Shown here piece by piece: positions 25,464 to 36,457 of a DNA stretch of 64,000 nt (positions within the stretch are counted from its first letter, which is position 1; each line of letters starts with the position of its first letter). Below the pieces are notes generated by a model. That model was not told the origin of the DNA, ran no database searches, and saw only the letters and a list, made by a program, of their open reading frames with translations. Source of the DNA: Gammaproteobacteria bacterium (GTDB lineage Bacteria; Pseudomonadota; Gammaproteobacteria; Burkholderiales; Rhodocyclaceae); contig JAHJPX010000017.1 in assembly GCA_018819515.1 (NCBI GenBank), positions 186,001 to 250,000 of the forward strand, given 5' to 3'. The position numbers were made by a program, and so were the translations under genes.

Positions 25464-25592
25464 GTCGCCCGCCTCGGGCGGCCAGCGCACCTAGGGCATT
25501 TGCTCTATTGCCAGTCGCGGTCGTTTGTCAATAATCCCCTCCTTTTGTTATGCCTATTGGCATAGTGCGCATGCGTTTCGGGAGGCGGGGTC

Positions 25593-26612
25593 ATGCGGCA
25601 TGGAGTCCTGTTCTTTGTCGCGATGTCAGGCGTGCTCGCAACAGGTGCGCACGCCGTCGAGTATCTGGTCGATGAACCCGGACGCTGGAAACCATGGCGG
25701 TTCAACGGCGATCGCTTTGCCCGCGAGGTGTATGGTGCGTCCGGCGCCGACCTGAAGGCGTTCGAGCGTGAATTGCTTGCGCTGGACGGCATGATTCGTC
25801 ATGCATCGCCTGTCACCGAGCCCAAGGGTTTCAACGCGGAGACTTGGGGCGGCCTTGCGGAATATCTGGCAATTGCACCCCGTCAGCCGAAGGGAACCGA
25901 ATTGCCGCTGGGGGGCGCGCTTGGCTTTGGCGCCTTCAGCATTCTCGAGTACCGGCGGAATGGCAAGAACGTCCGCGAGGAGAGCGGCGAAACGCAATTG
26001 ATGCATTTCAGGGTCAATAACATCCAACCGCACTTGCTCGGCGGCCGACAGCGTCCCCACGACTGGAAGGGCGTCGATACGGACGCTTTCCTGCAGCCCG
26101 CCGAAGGCGGCACCGTGGCGGGCTTTCCCCATCACGGCGATTATCTCGTAATCAAGAAGCGCCCCGATCCATTGTGGGTGCCGGTAACGGTTGAGGAGGC
26201 TCTGCGATTGGTGATCGCGGCGGTGGAGAAACAGGTGAGTTATCTACGCGAGACCCGGGCACCGGCTGCTGCGGTGACGAAACTCAAGGAAAAAGTTGCG
26301 GGCATCGAACTGCACGTTGCTTCGCTACGGCCGGAGGATCGCATCGCGCCATCGTGCTGGACCGGCAAGGGCGAAGCCTGGGGCCAGCGTTTCCAGATTG
26401 GCGAGGGGCCGGACTGTCGGCCGCTGGTTCGACCGAACTGGGCGTTCTTCGACCGTCACCTGTCCCGATCGGCGCCGCAGGTTCTGCTGGTAACGGGCAT
26501 CGGTCGTTGTCTGGTTCAACGCACTCCGAGCCAATCCCCCGGTGGTTGCAACGTCAATCTCAAACTGTTGCATGCGCTTGACCGCGAAGCGCTGCTCAAC
26601 TGGTTGCATTAG
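25593..26612 (+). CDS. Secreted protein of unknown function
   Basis: A 339-residue protein with an N-terminal signal peptide (GVLFFVAMSGVLATGAHAV, cleavage probably after AHA). The mature part shows no family I recognise. It contains a PHHGDYLVIKKRPDPLWVPVTVEEALR region, a predicted helix (VEKQVSYLRETRAPAAAVTK) and two pairs of cysteines (PSCW, PDCR; GRCLV, GGCNV) that could form disulfides in the periplasm. The stop overlaps that of the convergent parC by 4 bases. Confidence 0.7.
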   Translation: MRHGVLFFVAMSGVLATGAHAVEYLVDEPGRWKPWRFNGDRFAREVYGASGADLKAFERELLALDGMIRHASPVTEPKGFNAETWGGLAEYLAIAPRQPKGTELPLGGALGFGAFSILEYRRNGKNVREESGETQLMHFRVNNIQPHLLGGRQRPHDWKGVDTDAFLQPAEGGTVAGFPHHGDYLVIKKRPDPLWVPVTVEEALRLVIAAVEKQVSYLRETRAPAAAVTKLKEKVAGIELHVASLRPEDRIAPSCWTGKGEAWGQRFQIGEGPDCRPLVRPNWAFFDRHLSRSAPQVLLVTGIGRCLVQRTPSQSPGGCNVNLKLLHALDREALLNWLH

Positions 26613-28986
26613 CCGGATGCGATCGCCGTCGGTTTGAGCTTCGCCGAAATCGCGTGGCCCTTGCGGGCCCGATTGCCGCGATAGGGCGTCAGATCCTTGC
26701 GCCCGACGGACCATTCGGTTGCTCTTCCGCCCCGGCCCGTGCCGGAAATTGTGAATGAAGCGCCGTTTCCGACCGCCACAGCGACCAGTTCGTCTTTCGG
26801 GCCGATGTCCTGGATGATCAGGCCGCGGCCCTTGGCCATGATTTTCAGCTCGGCCAGCGGGAAGACCAGCAGGCGCCCCGACTGCGAGATCGCTGCCAGC
26901 GTGTCTCCCGGCGTGTCGCCACAGCTGACTTTTGCCGGCCTGACCGGTTTCTCGCCCTTGTCGAGCGACATGAAGGCCTTGCCGGCGCGCTGCCGCGAAA
27001 CGAGATCGGCAATGCTGGCAATGAAGCCGTAGCCGCCGGTGCCGGCGAATACGTATTGCGCTTCGGCTTCGTCGGTCACCGCCTGGGCGAGCTTGGCGCC
27101 GTCCTGGAATTCGATCAGCGTCGTCAGCGGCGTGCCGTCGCCGCGGCCGCCGGGCAGGTCGGCGACACGCACGCTGTAGGCGCGGCCGTGCGTGTCGAGA
27201 ATGACCAGCGGCCAGATGGTGCGCGACTCGGCGATCAGGAACGGGTAGTCGCCGGCCTTGTACGAGATGGTGTTCGGATCGATGCCATGGCCCTGGCGTG
27301 CACGCACCCAGCCGTTCTGCGAGACGATCACCGTCACCGGCTCGTCCGGGATCGCGACCTCGGCGGTCGCCGTCGCGGCTTCGGCTTCAATCAATGTCCT
27401 GCGGTCGTCGCCGTACTTCTTGGCGTCCTCGGTGATTTCCCTGACGACGAGTTTGGTCAGTTCCTTTCGGTCGCCGAGGATCTTCCGCAGGCCGGCTTCC
27501 TCGTCGCGCAGCTCGCCGCGTTCCTTCCCGATCTTGATGCCTTCCAGCCGCGCCAATTGACGCAGGCGGATTTCGAGAATGTCTTCGGCCTGAATTTCGG
27601 TGAGCTTGAACTTGGCCATCAGGTCGGCCTTCGGCTCGTCGGATTCGCGGATGCAGCGGATCACCTTGTCGATTTGCAGGAACACGGCTAGCCGGCCTTC
27701 GAGGATGTGCAGGCGGCGCTCGACTTCGTTCAGGCGATGCGCGGAGCGCCGCTCGACCGTGGCGTGGCGAAACTCGACCCACTCGTGCAGCACCGTCAGC
27801 AGCGGCTTCTGCTGCGGCTTCCCATCCCGGCCGATCATGGTCAGGTTGATGGATACATTCGCTTCGAGGCTGGTGTGGGCGAGCAGCACCGCCATGAACT
27901 CGTCCTGCGAAATCTTCGAGGTGCGCGGCTCCAGCACGATGCGCACGTGCGCCTTCTCGTTCGATTCGTCGCGCACCGAATCCAGTACGCCGAGCATCAC
28001 CTGTTTGAGGTTCTTCTGCTCCTGCGAAACGTCCTTCTTGCCGGCGCGCGGTTGCGGGTTGGTGATGGATTCGATTTCCGACAGCACGTTCGCGGTCGAC
28101 ACGCCGTGCGGCAGTTCCTCGACGATCACGCGCCACTGGCCGCGGGCGAGGTCCTCGATGCGCCAGCGTGCGCGCATGCGCAGGCTGCCGCGTCCGCCCG
28201 CGTAGGCATCGCGGATGTCCGACGCGGCCGAGATGATCTGGCCGCCGCCCGGGAAGTCCGGCCCCGGCAGCAGCGGCAGCACTTCCTCCAGCGTCGCCTT
28301 CGGCTTCTTGATCAGCAGCTTCACCGCCTCCGCGACTTCGCGCAGGTTGTGTGGCGGAATCTCGGTGGCCATGCCGACGGCGATGCCGGAAGCGCCGTTC
28401 AGCAGCACGAAGGGCAGGCGCGCCGGAAGCAACTGCGGCTCGCGCATGGTGCCGTCGTAGTTGGCGACGAAGTCGACCGTGCCGCGATCGAGTTCGGAAA
28501 GCAGCAGTTCGGCGATCGGTGTCAGCCGGCACTCTGTGTAGCGCATGGCCGCGGCGCCGTCGCCGTCGCGCGAACCGAAATTGCCCTGGCCGTCGACCAG
28601 CGGATAGCGCAGCGAAAAGTCCTGTGCCACGCGCACCATGGCGTCGTACACGCTGCTGTCGCCGTGCGGATGATATTTGCCGATCACGTCGCCGACCACG
28701 CGCGCGGACTTCACATGCTTGGCGCTGGCGGCGAGCCGCATCTCGCTCATCGCAAACAGGATGCGTCGCTGCACCGGCTTCATGCCATCCTCGACCTGCG
28801 GCAGCGCGCGCGAGCGCACCACGCTCATCGCATAGGAGAGATAGGCCTGCTCGGCGTAGGCGTCGAGTGGCAGCGCATTGGGGTCGTCAAAAGTCAGCCG
28901 TGGTGGCACGCCACCTGGCGGCGGAGAATTGGGCGCCTCGGCGGGTGCCTGCTCGAACAGGTCGGGCGTATCGTCGTCTTTGTGGT

Positions 28987-28990
<4 letters not shown>
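26609..28990 (-). CDS. parC: DNA topoisomerase IV subunit A
   Basis: A 793-residue type II topoisomerase subunit that cuts and rejoins DNA to separate daughter chromosomes. The start is coupled to the parE stop (ATGA overlap). Markers: YLSYAMSVVRSRALPQVEDG, the RVVGDVIGKYHPHGD helix that includes the quinolone-resistance region, and AAAMRYTECRLT with the catalytic tyrosine. The C-terminal region is a beta-pinwheel. Two repeat copies are translated in frame: GGVPPRLTF near residues 26-34 before the conserved core, and KVSCGDTP in the C-terminal domain. The protein is somewhat longer than E. coli ParC, partly for this reason. Confidence 0.95.
26910..26933 (-). repeat. Dispersed palindromic repeat, copy 5 (inside parC, C-terminal domain)
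   Basis: Minus strand reads AAAAGTCAGCT then GTGGCGACACGCC. Translated in frame as KVSCGDTP. One substitution in the conserved left part. Confidence 0.85.
28889..28915 (+). repeat. Dispersed palindromic repeat, copy 6 (inside parC, N terminus)
   Basis: Plus strand reads AAAAGTCAGCC then GTGGTG-GCA-CGCCAC, so it is inverted relative to parC. Read from the gene strand it encodes GGVPPRLTF in frame, in the poorly conserved leader before the ParC core. Confidence 0.9.
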
Positions 28991-30957
<1,967 letters not shown>

Positions 30958-30961
30958 GACT

Positions 30962-31522
30962 TCAGTCGGAGGCGATGGTGATGGCGTCGCCGGTGGTAAA
31001 GAAGGTTCCGCCCGACAGATAGTGCAGGGTACGCAGGTCGTCGTCGGCCATGTCCCAGTGTCCTTCGCGGAACACGCGGTCGTCGGCCTCGGCGGCGACC
31101 ACTTCGCCGACGAACAGATCGTATTGTTTCTGGATGTGCGGCTCGTCGATCACACGGCATTCGAGCCAGCCGACGCAGCCTTCAATCAGCGGCGCGGCAA
31201 TGCGGCTGCCGGCGCGAACACTGAAGCCGGTATGGGTGAACTTATTAGTATCGCGGCCGCTGGCGGTGCCGGCCTTCAGTACGGAACCGACCTGCTGGCG
31301 GCAGGGAATGTTCAGCGCGAATTCGCCCGACGCCTCGATCAGTTCGCGGGTGTAGGAGCGCGCATCCACCACGACGGCGACCTTGGGCGGTGAGAAATCG
31401 ATGGGCATCGCCCACGCGGCCGCCATGACATTACGCGCCTCGCCGTGGGCGCTGCTGACGAGCACGACCGGGCCGTGGTTGAGCAGCCGGTAAGCCTTGT
31501 CGAGGGGAACGGGGGTGAGCAT
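30962..31522 (-). CDS. Flavin reductase-like FMN-binding protein
   Basis: A 186-residue protein of the split-barrel flavin-binding fold: VVLVSSAHGEARNVMAAAWAMPIDFSPP matches the FMN-contact region, and EFALNIPCRQQ, DTNKFTHTGF, IEGCVGWLECRVID follow the family order. Members reduce flavins or act as flavoproteins of mixed function. It lies 5 bases upstream of parE on the same strand, so readthrough into parE is likely. Confidence 0.85.
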   Translation of the reverse strand: MLTPVPLDKAYRLLNHGPVVLVSSAHGEARNVMAAAWAMPIDFSPPKVAVVVDARSYTRELIEASGEFALNIPCRQQVGSVLKAGTASGRDTNKFTHTGFSVRAGSRIAAPLIEGCVGWLECRVIDEPHIQKQYDLFVGEVVAAEADDRVFREGHWDMADDDLRTLHYLSGGTFFTTGDAITIASD

Positions 31523-31694
31523 TTCTGGATCCGGGACAGCGGTTTTGGCGGCGTATTCTAAGGCGTTCGCCTGCCGGACGCGGCCGTGTTTGCGCCGTGC
31601 AGCCGCTTGTCGTCAGCTAGGGTGTTGATTCGGCGAGGAATGTTTCGTCTCTCCCATTTAGGCATGGGGTTGGCCGAAAGGTGATGCGAAATCG

Positions 31695-32114
31695 CTAGGC
31701 GGACGGTCTGCCGTGTTCGATCTGCACTTCCAGTTGGCGGGCGAGGCGCTCGACGGAATCGAAGCTGATGTCGGCTTCGGCGAGGAAACCGGGCGAGAAC
31801 TGCTCCGGGTCGGCCCAGTACCGCGAGGTCACGTCGCATTTCTTCGCCAGCGCCTTCAGGCCGAGCCGCTTCAGCTCGAAGCCGAGGTCGGCCCAGGTCG
31901 CCGCCAGTTCCGCCTCGGCCTTGTAGTCCTGCTGGCCGGCCTTCACGCCGCGCGAATAGGCCTTGGTCTTGCGCGCCAGCGCGATCACCTTGTGCACCGC
32001 GAGCAAACTCTGCTGCTGGCGTTCCCGTCCTGCGCGCCTGAGGTTGGTCAGCCACTTGAGGACGTGTTGGGCGAGTTCCTTCGATGTCGCGATGGTGGTC
32101 AGTGGTTCAGGCAC
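31695..32114 (-). CDS. Hypothetical cytoplasmic protein
   Basis: A 139-residue helical, basic protein. The frame is open far upstream, but GTG at 32114 has GGAG about 10 bases before it and starts just downstream (in gene direction) of a repeat copy, so it is preferred. Segments such as QSLLAVHKVIALARKTKAYSRGVKAGQQDYKAE and ELKRLGLKALAKKCDVTSRYW suggest a compact helical bundle. No family recognised. Confidence 0.55.
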   Translation of the reverse strand: MPEPLTTIATSKELAQHVLKWLTNLRRAGRERQQQSLLAVHKVIALARKTKAYSRGVKAGQQDYKAEAELAATWADLGFELKRLGLKALAKKCDVTSRYWADPEQFSPGFLAEADISFDSVERLARQLEVQIEHGRPSA

Positions 32115-32129
32115 GGGGGAAACTCCGAT

Positions 32130-32156
32130 AAAAGTCAGCCGTGGCGGGACGCCGAG
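32130..32156 (+). repeat. Dispersed palindromic repeat, copy 7 (3' end of DUF2867 gene)
   Basis: AAAAGTCAGCC then GTGGCG-GGA-CGCCGAG. On the gene strand it supplies the last codons (ASRHG) and the TGA stop of the DUF2867 gene. Confidence 0.85.
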
Positions 32157-32665
32157 GCGCCGCGCGCCATCACTGCCGGCGCGATGATGCGATGCATGGG
32201 CGCCACGAACAGCATGTAGACGCGACCGAGCAGGTTGTGGATGTGCACCACTGTCGTCACCGCAACCGCTTCGTGGTCGTCGCGCATCACCTTGCACAGC
32301 GAAACCTTCACGTCGAGGTGCCTGTCGTTGTCGCCAAGGATCACCTCGTCGTCGCTCATCGACAGCAGCGTGAAGATGCCGACCCGGTTGCCGATCTTAT
32401 ACTCCGCAGCCTCCTTGTGCGGCGGCAGCGCGCCCAGATGGCCGAGGTTCTTCAGCCCGAACAGCCCGACGACGCGATTGCGCAGTCCCATCATCGCCTC
32501 CACCCAGTGCGGCGAGCGCGCCATCGTATGCAGGAAAATCTCCAGCGCCGACCGTCCCTCGTGCGCCAGCGGCATCACGTAGCAGTCGTGGAAGTCCGAA
32601 CCCGGAATCTCGCTGCTGATGCGGGTTGCCGGCGGGACGGGGATTGAAGTGATGGCGGGGCTCAT
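32135..32665 (-). CDS. DUF2867 domain protein
   Basis: A 176-residue protein. PGSDFHDCYVMPLAHEGRS, FLHTMARSPHWVEAMMGLRNR and KIGNRVGIFTLLSMSDDEVILGDNDRHLD follow the DUF2867 pattern; the C-terminal stretch has VHIHNLLGRVYMLFVAPMHR, which may contact a membrane. Function unknown. The start overlaps the stop of the upstream membrane protein gene by 4 bases. Its last five residues and stop codon come from repeat copy 7. Confidence 0.8.
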   Translation of the reverse strand: MSPAITSIPVPPATRISSEIPGSDFHDCYVMPLAHEGRSALEIFLHTMARSPHWVEAMMGLRNRVVGLFGLKNLGHLGALPPHKEAAEYKIGNRVGIFTLLSMSDDEVILGDNDRHLDVKVSLCKVMRDDHEAVAVTTVVHIHNLLGRVYMLFVAPMHRIIAPAVMARGASASRHG

Positions 32666-33093
32666 AGCGACTGCGCACCCCAAAAGCTGAGTCCCGCACA
32701 CAGAAACCAGAATGCCCAATGCCCGAGGAGCAGGTAGTTCTTTCGCGGTACCTTGAGAACGACAAGCTGGACAAGCCAGGCGACGCCCCACAGGGCGAAG
32801 AAGCCGGCCAACACGAGCGCGACCGGCCTTTGCTGCGGGATCAGGTCCGTGAAGGCCAGCAGGAACGACAAGGCGGTCAGCGCCAGCAGATCGACGGTGA
32901 CCAACTGGAACGCGCACAGCGCCTGCGTCCAGTTCCGCTCAAGCGTTCCGGCTGCTTCGGAAATGCGGTCCGCGGTATCCGGGAGGATCGAAGAGGGCCG
33001 GATGCTCATCGTCTCGCGGACGCCCGCGAGCACGTGGGCAAGAAGCGCAAGCAGCATCAACACGCCGACGGCGGCAACCTGAACATTCACCAC
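32662..33093 (-). CDS. Small inner-membrane protein
   Basis: A 143-residue protein with about four hydrophobic segments: VQVAAVGVLMLLALLAHVLAG, LVTVDLLALTALSFLLAFTD, VALVLAGFFALWGVAWLVQL and LLLGHWAFWFLCAGLSFWG. GTG start with AAGGA about 9 bases upstream. No family is recognised. Translationally coupled to the DUF2867 gene. Confidence 0.7.
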   Translation of the reverse strand: MVNVQVAAVGVLMLLALLAHVLAGVRETMSIRPSSILPDTADRISEAAGTLERNWTQALCAFQLVTVDLLALTALSFLLAFTDLIPQQRPVALVLAGFFALWGVAWLVQLVVLKVPRKNYLLLGHWAFWFLCAGLSFWGAQSL

Positions 33094-33148
33094 GACGTTC
33101 CTTCGGACATGATGACGGTGGCGAGGTCGGTCACGAGTGCTGTTCCGG

Positions 33149-33174
33149 AAAAGTCAGCCGTGGTGGTACGCCGG
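33149..33174 (+). repeat. Dispersed palindromic repeat, copy 8 (intergenic)
   Basis: AAAAGTCAGCC then GTGGTGGTACGCCGG; it abuts the stop codon of the SRPBCC gene. The right arm is imperfect. Confidence 0.82.
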
Positions 33175-33708
33175 CTACAGGCCGGAGTCCGCCCGCGATG
33201 GCGTCGGAATTTGCTGTGGTCCCATTTTCCCGCCGGACATGGCCCAGCGCAGGAGCTTAACCCATGGCGACCAGGTGATGACGGTGGGGGTGAGGCCGAG
33301 AGAGACTTCGGCGGTGGCGAAGGCGTCTTCGAGGCAGGCGTCGTGCAGCCAGCGGATGGCGAGCGGCCAGGTGAGCAGGGCAGGACCTTCGGCGTTCATG
33401 TCGATCGTGTGGCGCAGCAGGGTACCGTCGTCTTCGGGGATGACTTCGAGTTGGTGATGACCGTTGAAGCCCCTCGGAGCGGAGAACTTGAAACGAACGA
33501 CCCAACCCGGCTTGTAGTCGACGACGGCATAGCCGACGGGGCCGTGGCCGCCGTCAGCGCCGACGGCTAGCGGGCGGTCGAAACGCATGGCGGGCCACAG
33601 CTTGCGCGGCCAGAGCGCGTCGTCGTCCGAGGCGAGCGTGTCGAGCAGGCGGCCGACTTCGGCGGCCGGCCGCGGGATGCTGCGCTGATGGATGTTGACG
33701 ATGTGCAT
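33175..33708 (-). CDS. SRPBCC-fold protein
   Basis: A 177-residue protein with the START/SRPBCC pattern: an early helix pair (PAAEVGRLLDTLASDDDALWP), then strands VGYAVVDYKPGWVVRFKFSAP, HHQLEVIPEDDGTLLRHTIDMNA, and a long C-terminal helix (WPLAIRWLHDACLEDAFATAE). Such proteins bind hydrophobic ligands. No specific role is indicated. Confidence 0.7.
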   Translation of the reverse strand: MHIVNIHQRSIPRPAAEVGRLLDTLASDDDALWPRKLWPAMRFDRPLAVGADGGHGPVGYAVVDYKPGWVVRFKFSAPRGFNGHHQLEVIPEDDGTLLRHTIDMNAEGPALLTWPLAIRWLHDACLEDAFATAEVSLGLTPTVITWSPWVKLLRWAMSGGKMGPQQIPTPSRADSGL

Positions 33709-33843
33709 GCCTAGAGCGACTTGCCGTCGAAGTGACCGTTACCTGTGAAATTCATCGCTCGTCTCCCCGTCGAATGGGTGCCGAACCGGCAAGCGCAATT
33801 GTATGCGCATCGTCATAATCGGCAATCGTGTCAGGACATTGAT

Positions 33844-33870
33844 GAAAGTCAGCCGTGGCGGTACGCCACC
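33844..33870 (+). repeat. Dispersed palindromic repeat, copy 9 (intergenic)
   Basis: GAAAGTCAGCC then a perfect GTGGCG-GTA-CGCCAC and C. It lies between the SRPBCC and marR genes. Confidence 0.92.
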
Positions 33871-33949
33871 TCGGGGAATTGGCCTGGAAGCGATGGCCAA
33901 CCACCAGAGCGACGGGATCCCGGCCGCGCGGGCGGAGAGGGCTTTCCGA

Positions 33950-34444
33950 TCAGTCCGCAAGCTTGGTCAGGAGTTCGGTGAGCTTGGCGATTTCGCCGGC
34001 CGTCAGCGATCGGCCAATTCGCTGCGGGGTGCGGGCCATGAGCTCGGCCATGGCCGCCTCGACCAGGCGCTTGCCGGAAGGAGTGAGACGGACGGGCCGA
34101 ATCCGTTGATCGGCATGGCTGCGGGAACGCGCGACCAGACCACGCGCTTCGAGGCCAGCCATGATCTTGGTCAGGCCGCCGGAGGTGACCAGCAACAGGC
34201 TGCGGATCTCCGAAGGCGTCAGCTCGCGCGGAGCGGGACTGCGGCGCAGCGTGGCGAGCACATCAAACTCAGCGGAAGTGAGGCCGTGCCGGCTCCACAC
34301 CTCGCGGCTGGGCGCGATGACGGCCTCGCGCGCGCGGTGCAGCGCAAAGATCAAGGCGACCGTGGCGATGTCGATGTTCTCCGGCCAGTAGCGCCGATGC
34401 ATTTCGACGGGATCGGTAACCGGATGTTGCAGGACTGAGGTCAT
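33950..34444 (-). CDS. MarR family transcriptional regulator
   Basis: A 164-residue winged-helix protein; ATG at 34444 is preferred over a start 17 codons upstream because the longer form would cover the operator-like palindrome. The DNA-binding part runs SAEFDVLATLRRSPAPRELTPSEIRSLLLVTSGGLTKIMAGLEARGLVARSRSHADQRIRPVRLT in the family order (recognition helix then wing, with DQR). It is divergent from the efflux operon and most likely represses itself and that operon until a ligand binds. Confidence 0.88.
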   Translation of the reverse strand: MTSVLQHPVTDPVEMHRRYWPENIDIATVALIFALHRAREAVIAPSREVWSRHGLTSAEFDVLATLRRSPAPRELTPSEIRSLLLVTSGGLTKIMAGLEARGLVARSRSHADQRIRPVRLTPSGKRLVEAAMAELMARTPQRIGRSLTAGEIAKLTELLTKLAD

Positions 34445-34460
34445 TTGTAAGCGCCGGTAA

Positions 34461-34482
34461 AATATCTTCCGGGAAAGATATT
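34461..34482. promoter_or_regulatory. Palindromic operator candidate for the MarR regulator
   Basis: AATATCTT - CCGGGA - AAGATATT, an 8-bp inverted repeat of 22 bases in the gap between marR and the DUF4405 gene. Size, symmetry and position match MarR operators, which usually lie over the divergent promoters. Confidence 0.6.
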
Positions 34483-34527
34483 CGGCCAATATCATCGGCT
34501 TTGCAAACCATTTGAAAGGGCAAGGCC

Positions 34528-35022
34528 ATGAACATCCAACGCAACTGGGTCACGCCGATCACCGCCGGAGCATTCCTTCTGTCGGCCGTCACGGGCGTGC
34601 TGGTATTCTTCCATGCCGATTCCGGCGCCAACAAGTTCGTACATGAATGGCTGAGCTGGGTGCTGCTGGGCGGCGCGCTGCTGCACACGACGGCGAACTT
34701 CGCCGGCCTCAAGGCTCATTTGAGCTCAAGGCGCGGTCAGGCCCTGGTCGGCATCTTCGTCGTGGCGCTGGCGCTGAGTTTCATTCCCCTCGGCGGCGGC
34801 AAGGGCGAACCGCCCTTCATGGCGCCGGTGCGGGCGCTGGGCGAGTCCAACCTGATAACGCTGGCGCAGGTGGCGCAAGTCACGCCGGAACAGTTGCGTG
34901 AGCGACTCGGCAAAGCCGGTGTGCATGTGAACTCCAATCAGCAAACACTGGCGGAACTCGTCGGGCCGGACGTGCGCCAGCAGATGAATGTCCTCGGTCG
35001 CGTGTTCAAGCCGGTAGAGTAG
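34528..35022 (+). CDS. DUF4405-type membrane protein
   Basis: A 164-residue protein with three hydrophobic segments: ITAGAFLLSAVTGVLVFFH, HEWLSWVLLGGALLHTTANFA and ALVGIFVVALALSFIPLGG. Histidines in the first and second segments (FFHAD, HEWLSW, LLHTT) are placed as in small cytochrome-b-like proteins, so haem binding is possible. The rest is a soluble helix-turn region (QVTPEQLRERLGKAGVHVNS). It opens the MarR-controlled operon, 5 bases before the TolC-like gene. Confidence 0.75.
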   Translation: MNIQRNWVTPITAGAFLLSAVTGVLVFFHADSGANKFVHEWLSWVLLGGALLHTTANFAGLKAHLSSRRGQALVGIFVVALALSFIPLGGGKGEPPFMAPVRALGESNLITLAQVAQVTPEQLRERLGKAGVHVNSNQQTLAELVGPDVRQQMNVLGRVFKPVE

Positions 35023-35026
35023 GCTC

Positions 35027-36457
35027 ATGACACCGTCCCGCCCCTTCCTGTTCGTCGCGCTGCTGGCCGTGCTCGGCGGCTGTTCCGCGATTCCAGCGTT
35101 GCCCGACTCCGCGCGGGACATGGCGCTGCCGGGCGCGTGGACGACGGCGGATGCGGCGATCAAGCCGGCGGCGGTGCCGGACCTGTCGATCTGGTGGCGG
35201 CAGATGGGCGATCCGGTGCTCGACGAGTTGATCGAGAAGGCGCTGACGGCGGCGCCGGACATGCGCACGGCACAGGCGCGCCTGAAGCAGGTACGCGCCG
35301 GCCGCGATCTGGCTGTGGCGGGACTCTTTCCCAGCCTGGGTGCTTCGGCGTCGGCCCGGCGCAGCGAGACCGGTACGGCGGCCGGCGGCAGCGGTGCGGC
35401 GCAGACGCTTTATGCGGCCGGCTTCGACGCCAGCTGGGAGCCTTCGATCTTCGGCGGTCAGCGCGACGCGGCGTCGGGTGCCGAAGCCGATGTCGTGGCA
35501 AGCGAAGCCACACTGAACTCGACGCGCGTTTCGCTGGCGGCCGAGGTGGCGCTCGAATACGTCACCCTGCGTACCTACCAGCAGCGCCTGGCGATCGCCC
35601 GCGCCAACACGGCCAGCCAGACGGAGACCTTGCAGATCACGGACTGGAAGCAGCAGGCGGGTCTGGTGACCAGTCTCGACGTGGAACAGGCGCGAACCAA
35701 CCTTGAACAAAGCCGCGCCTCGATCCCCAGCCTGGAAGTGGGACGCGCGGCGGCGGAACATCGGCTCGCCGTGCTGACCGGACAGCCGCCGGGCAGCCTG
35801 CGCGAACGGTTGCAGGAGATCAAGCCGCTGCCGGCGCCGCCGGACGAAGTGGCGGTGGGCATTCCCGCCGACACCATCCGCCAGCGGCCCGACGTGCACG
35901 CGGCCGAGTTTGCCTTGCGCGGCGAGATTGCGCGCAGCGCCGAGCAAAGGGCGGCGCGCTATCCGAGCTTCACGCTGAGCGGCTCGTGGGGCTGGCAGGC
36001 TTTCAGTACCGCCGCGCTCGGCGGCAGCGACACGCTGGTGCGTTCGCTGGTGGGCAGCCTGGCGGCGACGCTGTTCGACGGCGGCCGCATCAGTGCGCGC
36101 ATCGATGTGCAGAATGCCGTCGAGGAACAGGCGCTGGTGGCTTACGAGGCCAGCATCCTGACCGCGCTGGAAGATGTCGAGAACGCGCTGGTCTCCTATG
36201 CCGCCGGTCGCGAGCGGCTGGAGTCGCGCCGCCGCGCGGCCGAGTCGGCGCGCAACGCCGCACTGCTGGCGCGCACGCTCTACGAGGCCGGCTCGGCCGA
36301 TTTTCAGAAAGTACTCGATACCGACCGCACGCGGCTGACCGCCGAGGACGGCCTTGCCTCAGCGGAGGGCGACCTGCTGGCGGCGGTCGTCAAGCTTTAC
36401 AAGGCGCTCGGCGGCGGTTGGCGCGCCGGCGGCGAAACCACGGACGCACAATCATGA
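35027..36457 (+). CDS. TolC/OprM-family outer membrane efflux lipoprotein
   Basis: A 476-residue outer-membrane channel protein with lipobox LAVLGGCSAIP (NodT/OprM type). Two repeats of the OEP fold are visible, each with long helices; STRVSLAAEVALEYVTLRTYQQRLAIARA and VSLAA-like spacing plus PPDEVAVGIPADTIRQRPDVHAAE are typical of this group. It forms the outer duct for the MacA/MacB-like pump downstream. The adaptor gene starts at 36454, overlapping by 4 bases. Confidence 0.9.
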   Translation: MTPSRPFLFVALLAVLGGCSAIPALPDSARDMALPGAWTTADAAIKPAAVPDLSIWWRQMGDPVLDELIEKALTAAPDMRTAQARLKQVRAGRDLAVAGLFPSLGASASARRSETGTAAGGSGAAQTLYAAGFDASWEPSIFGGQRDAASGAEADVVASEATLNSTRVSLAAEVALEYVTLRTYQQRLAIARANTASQTETLQITDWKQQAGLVTSLDVEQARTNLEQSRASIPSLEVGRAAAEHRLAVLTGQPPGSLRERLQEIKPLPAPPDEVAVGIPADTIRQRPDVHAAEFALRGEIARSAEQRAARYPSFTLSGSWGWQAFSTAALGGSDTLVRSLVGSLAATLFDGGRISARIDVQNAVEEQALVAYEASILTALEDVENALVSYAAGRERLESRRRAAESARNAALLARTLYEAGSADFQKVLDTDRTRLTAEDGLASAEGDLLAAVVKLYKALGGGWRAGGETTDAQS

